Below are positions 62,601 to 64,000 of a stretch of DNA of 64,000 nucleotides, piece after piece. The translations under genes were made by a program, and so were the position numbers. Source of the stretch: Branchiostoma belcheri (taxonomy: Eukaryota; Chordata; Leptocardii; Amphioxiformes; Branchiostomatidae); the NCBI RefSeq assembly GCF_001625305.1, contig NW_017802935.1, positions 79,945 through 143,944 of the forward strand, in the 5' to 3' direction. The notes beneath the pieces were generated by a model. The model saw nothing but the letters and a program-made list of their open reading frames with translations. It was not told where the DNA came from and searched no databases. How positions within the stretch are numbered: position 1 is the stretch's first letter; each line of letters begins with the position of its first letter.

Positions 62601-64000
62601 TCTGCTATAATTGTATGTATGTATGGCATTTGTAATGTCAGAATGTTTGCTGTCTTCAAAACTCTGGTACAAGATTGACTGATGACAGCTACTTTTAGAA
62701 CTGTACAATCACGTGTATACAAAATACAGTACAATGGAGACCTACGTACAAGTATAACTTACCTGCTTACCACTACACATGTATGTGTTATAACTTCTCA
62801 ACAAAGTATGTACTACTGCATTATCAGCAGTTTCATCTGTTGTCCCTATTTGTATCCCATCTTATGAAAAATATCTTAGATGACTTGTTACTTAGGACGA
62901 TATTGCCAAGTACATGCACCAAGTTTATAATGTACAGAACTTTAGACATTGACCAACTCCCAGTTGGTTGAACTTAACTTGTACAGTTGAAGTTTTGTTT
63001 TCCCCTCAATAGAAGTGGTCAACATCTACAACAAAGACCATACTTTATATACAGACTGAATGGTCATGATATTTGATAGTCTCAATCTATTCGGCAACCG
63101 CTATGTACATGTATAAGGAATTGTGTATCCAAGAATTACATTATGTTATGTCTACATGTAGATCCGACTAAGGGAACTTTGTTGACTATACATGTACCTG
63201 TTACATTATATTTACTCTTGCCAAAATTGTGTAGAATACTGCTGCTTTCCCCCCCTATATTATACCAGTATTTTGTGTACAGTATTCTTTGTGTAAATAT
63301 CTTTATGTGATATGCACTGTACAAAAATGTAGCATGTAAACAGGCATGCAGCTTATAAGAGTTGAAGATATAAAGTCAGGGTCTTGAATGTTAGAGATAC
63401 TTAATGTGATATACTCATGATTGTACACACACATTTCACACTATGTAAAACATTTAAGTTCTAATATTTATTCTTGGTGCTAAGTATAATTGTCATCATG
63501 TGTGTACTCATGTTTAGCAGCCTATATAGCAAGTCATGTGTAATATTAAACCGACATGTGACCAATACGTCCATGCAATAGTAGATATTTGATTTCATAT
63601 GTGCTTGAATTGTAGTGAACGGTTTACCCAAGCACTAAATGTTGTGAAAGAAATGTGTACATGTATGTAGCTGCTAGTCACTTGTACTCTGGGTGACTGC
63701 TACCATTTCTCAACCATGCACAGCCAGCAGAGTTTTGAAAGGAATCAAGTGCATATAACTGCTATGTTTCATCTTAAAATGGTGATTACAAATAGCAACT
63801 ACAGTACATATATTCTTCTGAGAAAATCTACAGTAACTGTGTTATGTAAAGTTATACCATTTTGGGGAAATGTACTAGTAGTAGTCAGAAATTGCAAGAT
63901 ATTTTCTGCTGCATGTTGTAGGGTTGATCCTAGCCTATGGAATGTATAAGATTCCTATGCCAAGATTAGCTTTTAAGTGCTGTATGAGTGCAGATGATAC

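Larger units (their letters stand above)
61689..64000 (+). other. RB1CC1 3' UTR and flank
   Basis: AT-rich, no further exon found. It holds a MITE, a five-unit tandem repeat and many TACATGTA words. A possible ATTAAA polyadenylation hexamer is near 63545; the transcript end cannot be set. Confidence 0.5.

Overview
The window is eukaryotic nuclear DNA: intron-rich genes with GT-AG junctions, about 95% non-coding sequence, LINE, SINE, MITE and Penelope-like remnants, and dense microsatellites. The proteins are deuterostome in character (PDIA3, RB1CC1/FIP200, a ZP/cbEGF membrane protein, an intronless TRIM-NHL gene). Together with the repeat content this points to amphioxus (Branchiostoma). That species call is an inference from memory of such genomes, not from a search.

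Layout. (1) 510-4288, + strand: the 3' half of a PDIA3/ERp57 gene ending in KDEL; its 5' exons lie outside the window. (2) 6701-23822, - strand: a complete 21-coding-exon gene for a 938-residue type I membrane protein (signal peptide, conserved extracellular region, five EGF modules, ZP domain, furin site, TM helix, short tail). It is tail-to-tail with PDIA3 and has a probable 5' UTR exon near 26.4 kb. (3) 26.5-29.9 kb: a head-to-head spacer with LINE/SINE 3' ends and a probable RB1CC1 first exon/promoter near 27.9 kb. (4) 30070-61688, + strand: a complete RB1CC1 (FIP200) gene, about 30 coding exons and 1768 residues, with every exon phase consistent. (5) 57014-58984, - strand: an intronless TRIM-NHL gene nested antisense inside an RB1CC1 intron. 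(6) 61.7-64 kb: RB1CC1 3' flank with a MITE and a five-unit tandem repeat.

The most striking property is not a gene. In all three multi-exon genes, on both strands, at least fifteen exon-intron boundaries have been partially copied, once or several times, into the adjacent intron. Each copy keeps the splice acceptor or donor plus about 25-90 bp of exon. Several copies are separated by microsatellites that begin exactly at the splice signal: GTGA units starting at a GTGAGT donor, GTTT units starting at a GTTTGT donor, and CTAACC units that resemble tandem branch points upstream of an acceptor. I recall minisatellites spanning exon-intron boundaries being reported for an amphioxus Adh gene; here the same behaviour appears locus-wide.

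Functionally the genes are unrelated: ER glycoprotein folding (PDIA3), a cell-surface ZP protein, autophagy initiation (RB1CC1) and a probable E3 ligase (TRIM-NHL). The non-coding space is dominated by 3'-truncated LINEs, tRNA-derived SINEs, foldback Penelope-like remnants and short inverted-repeat DNA elements. A 20-N assembly gap lies at 36931-36950.
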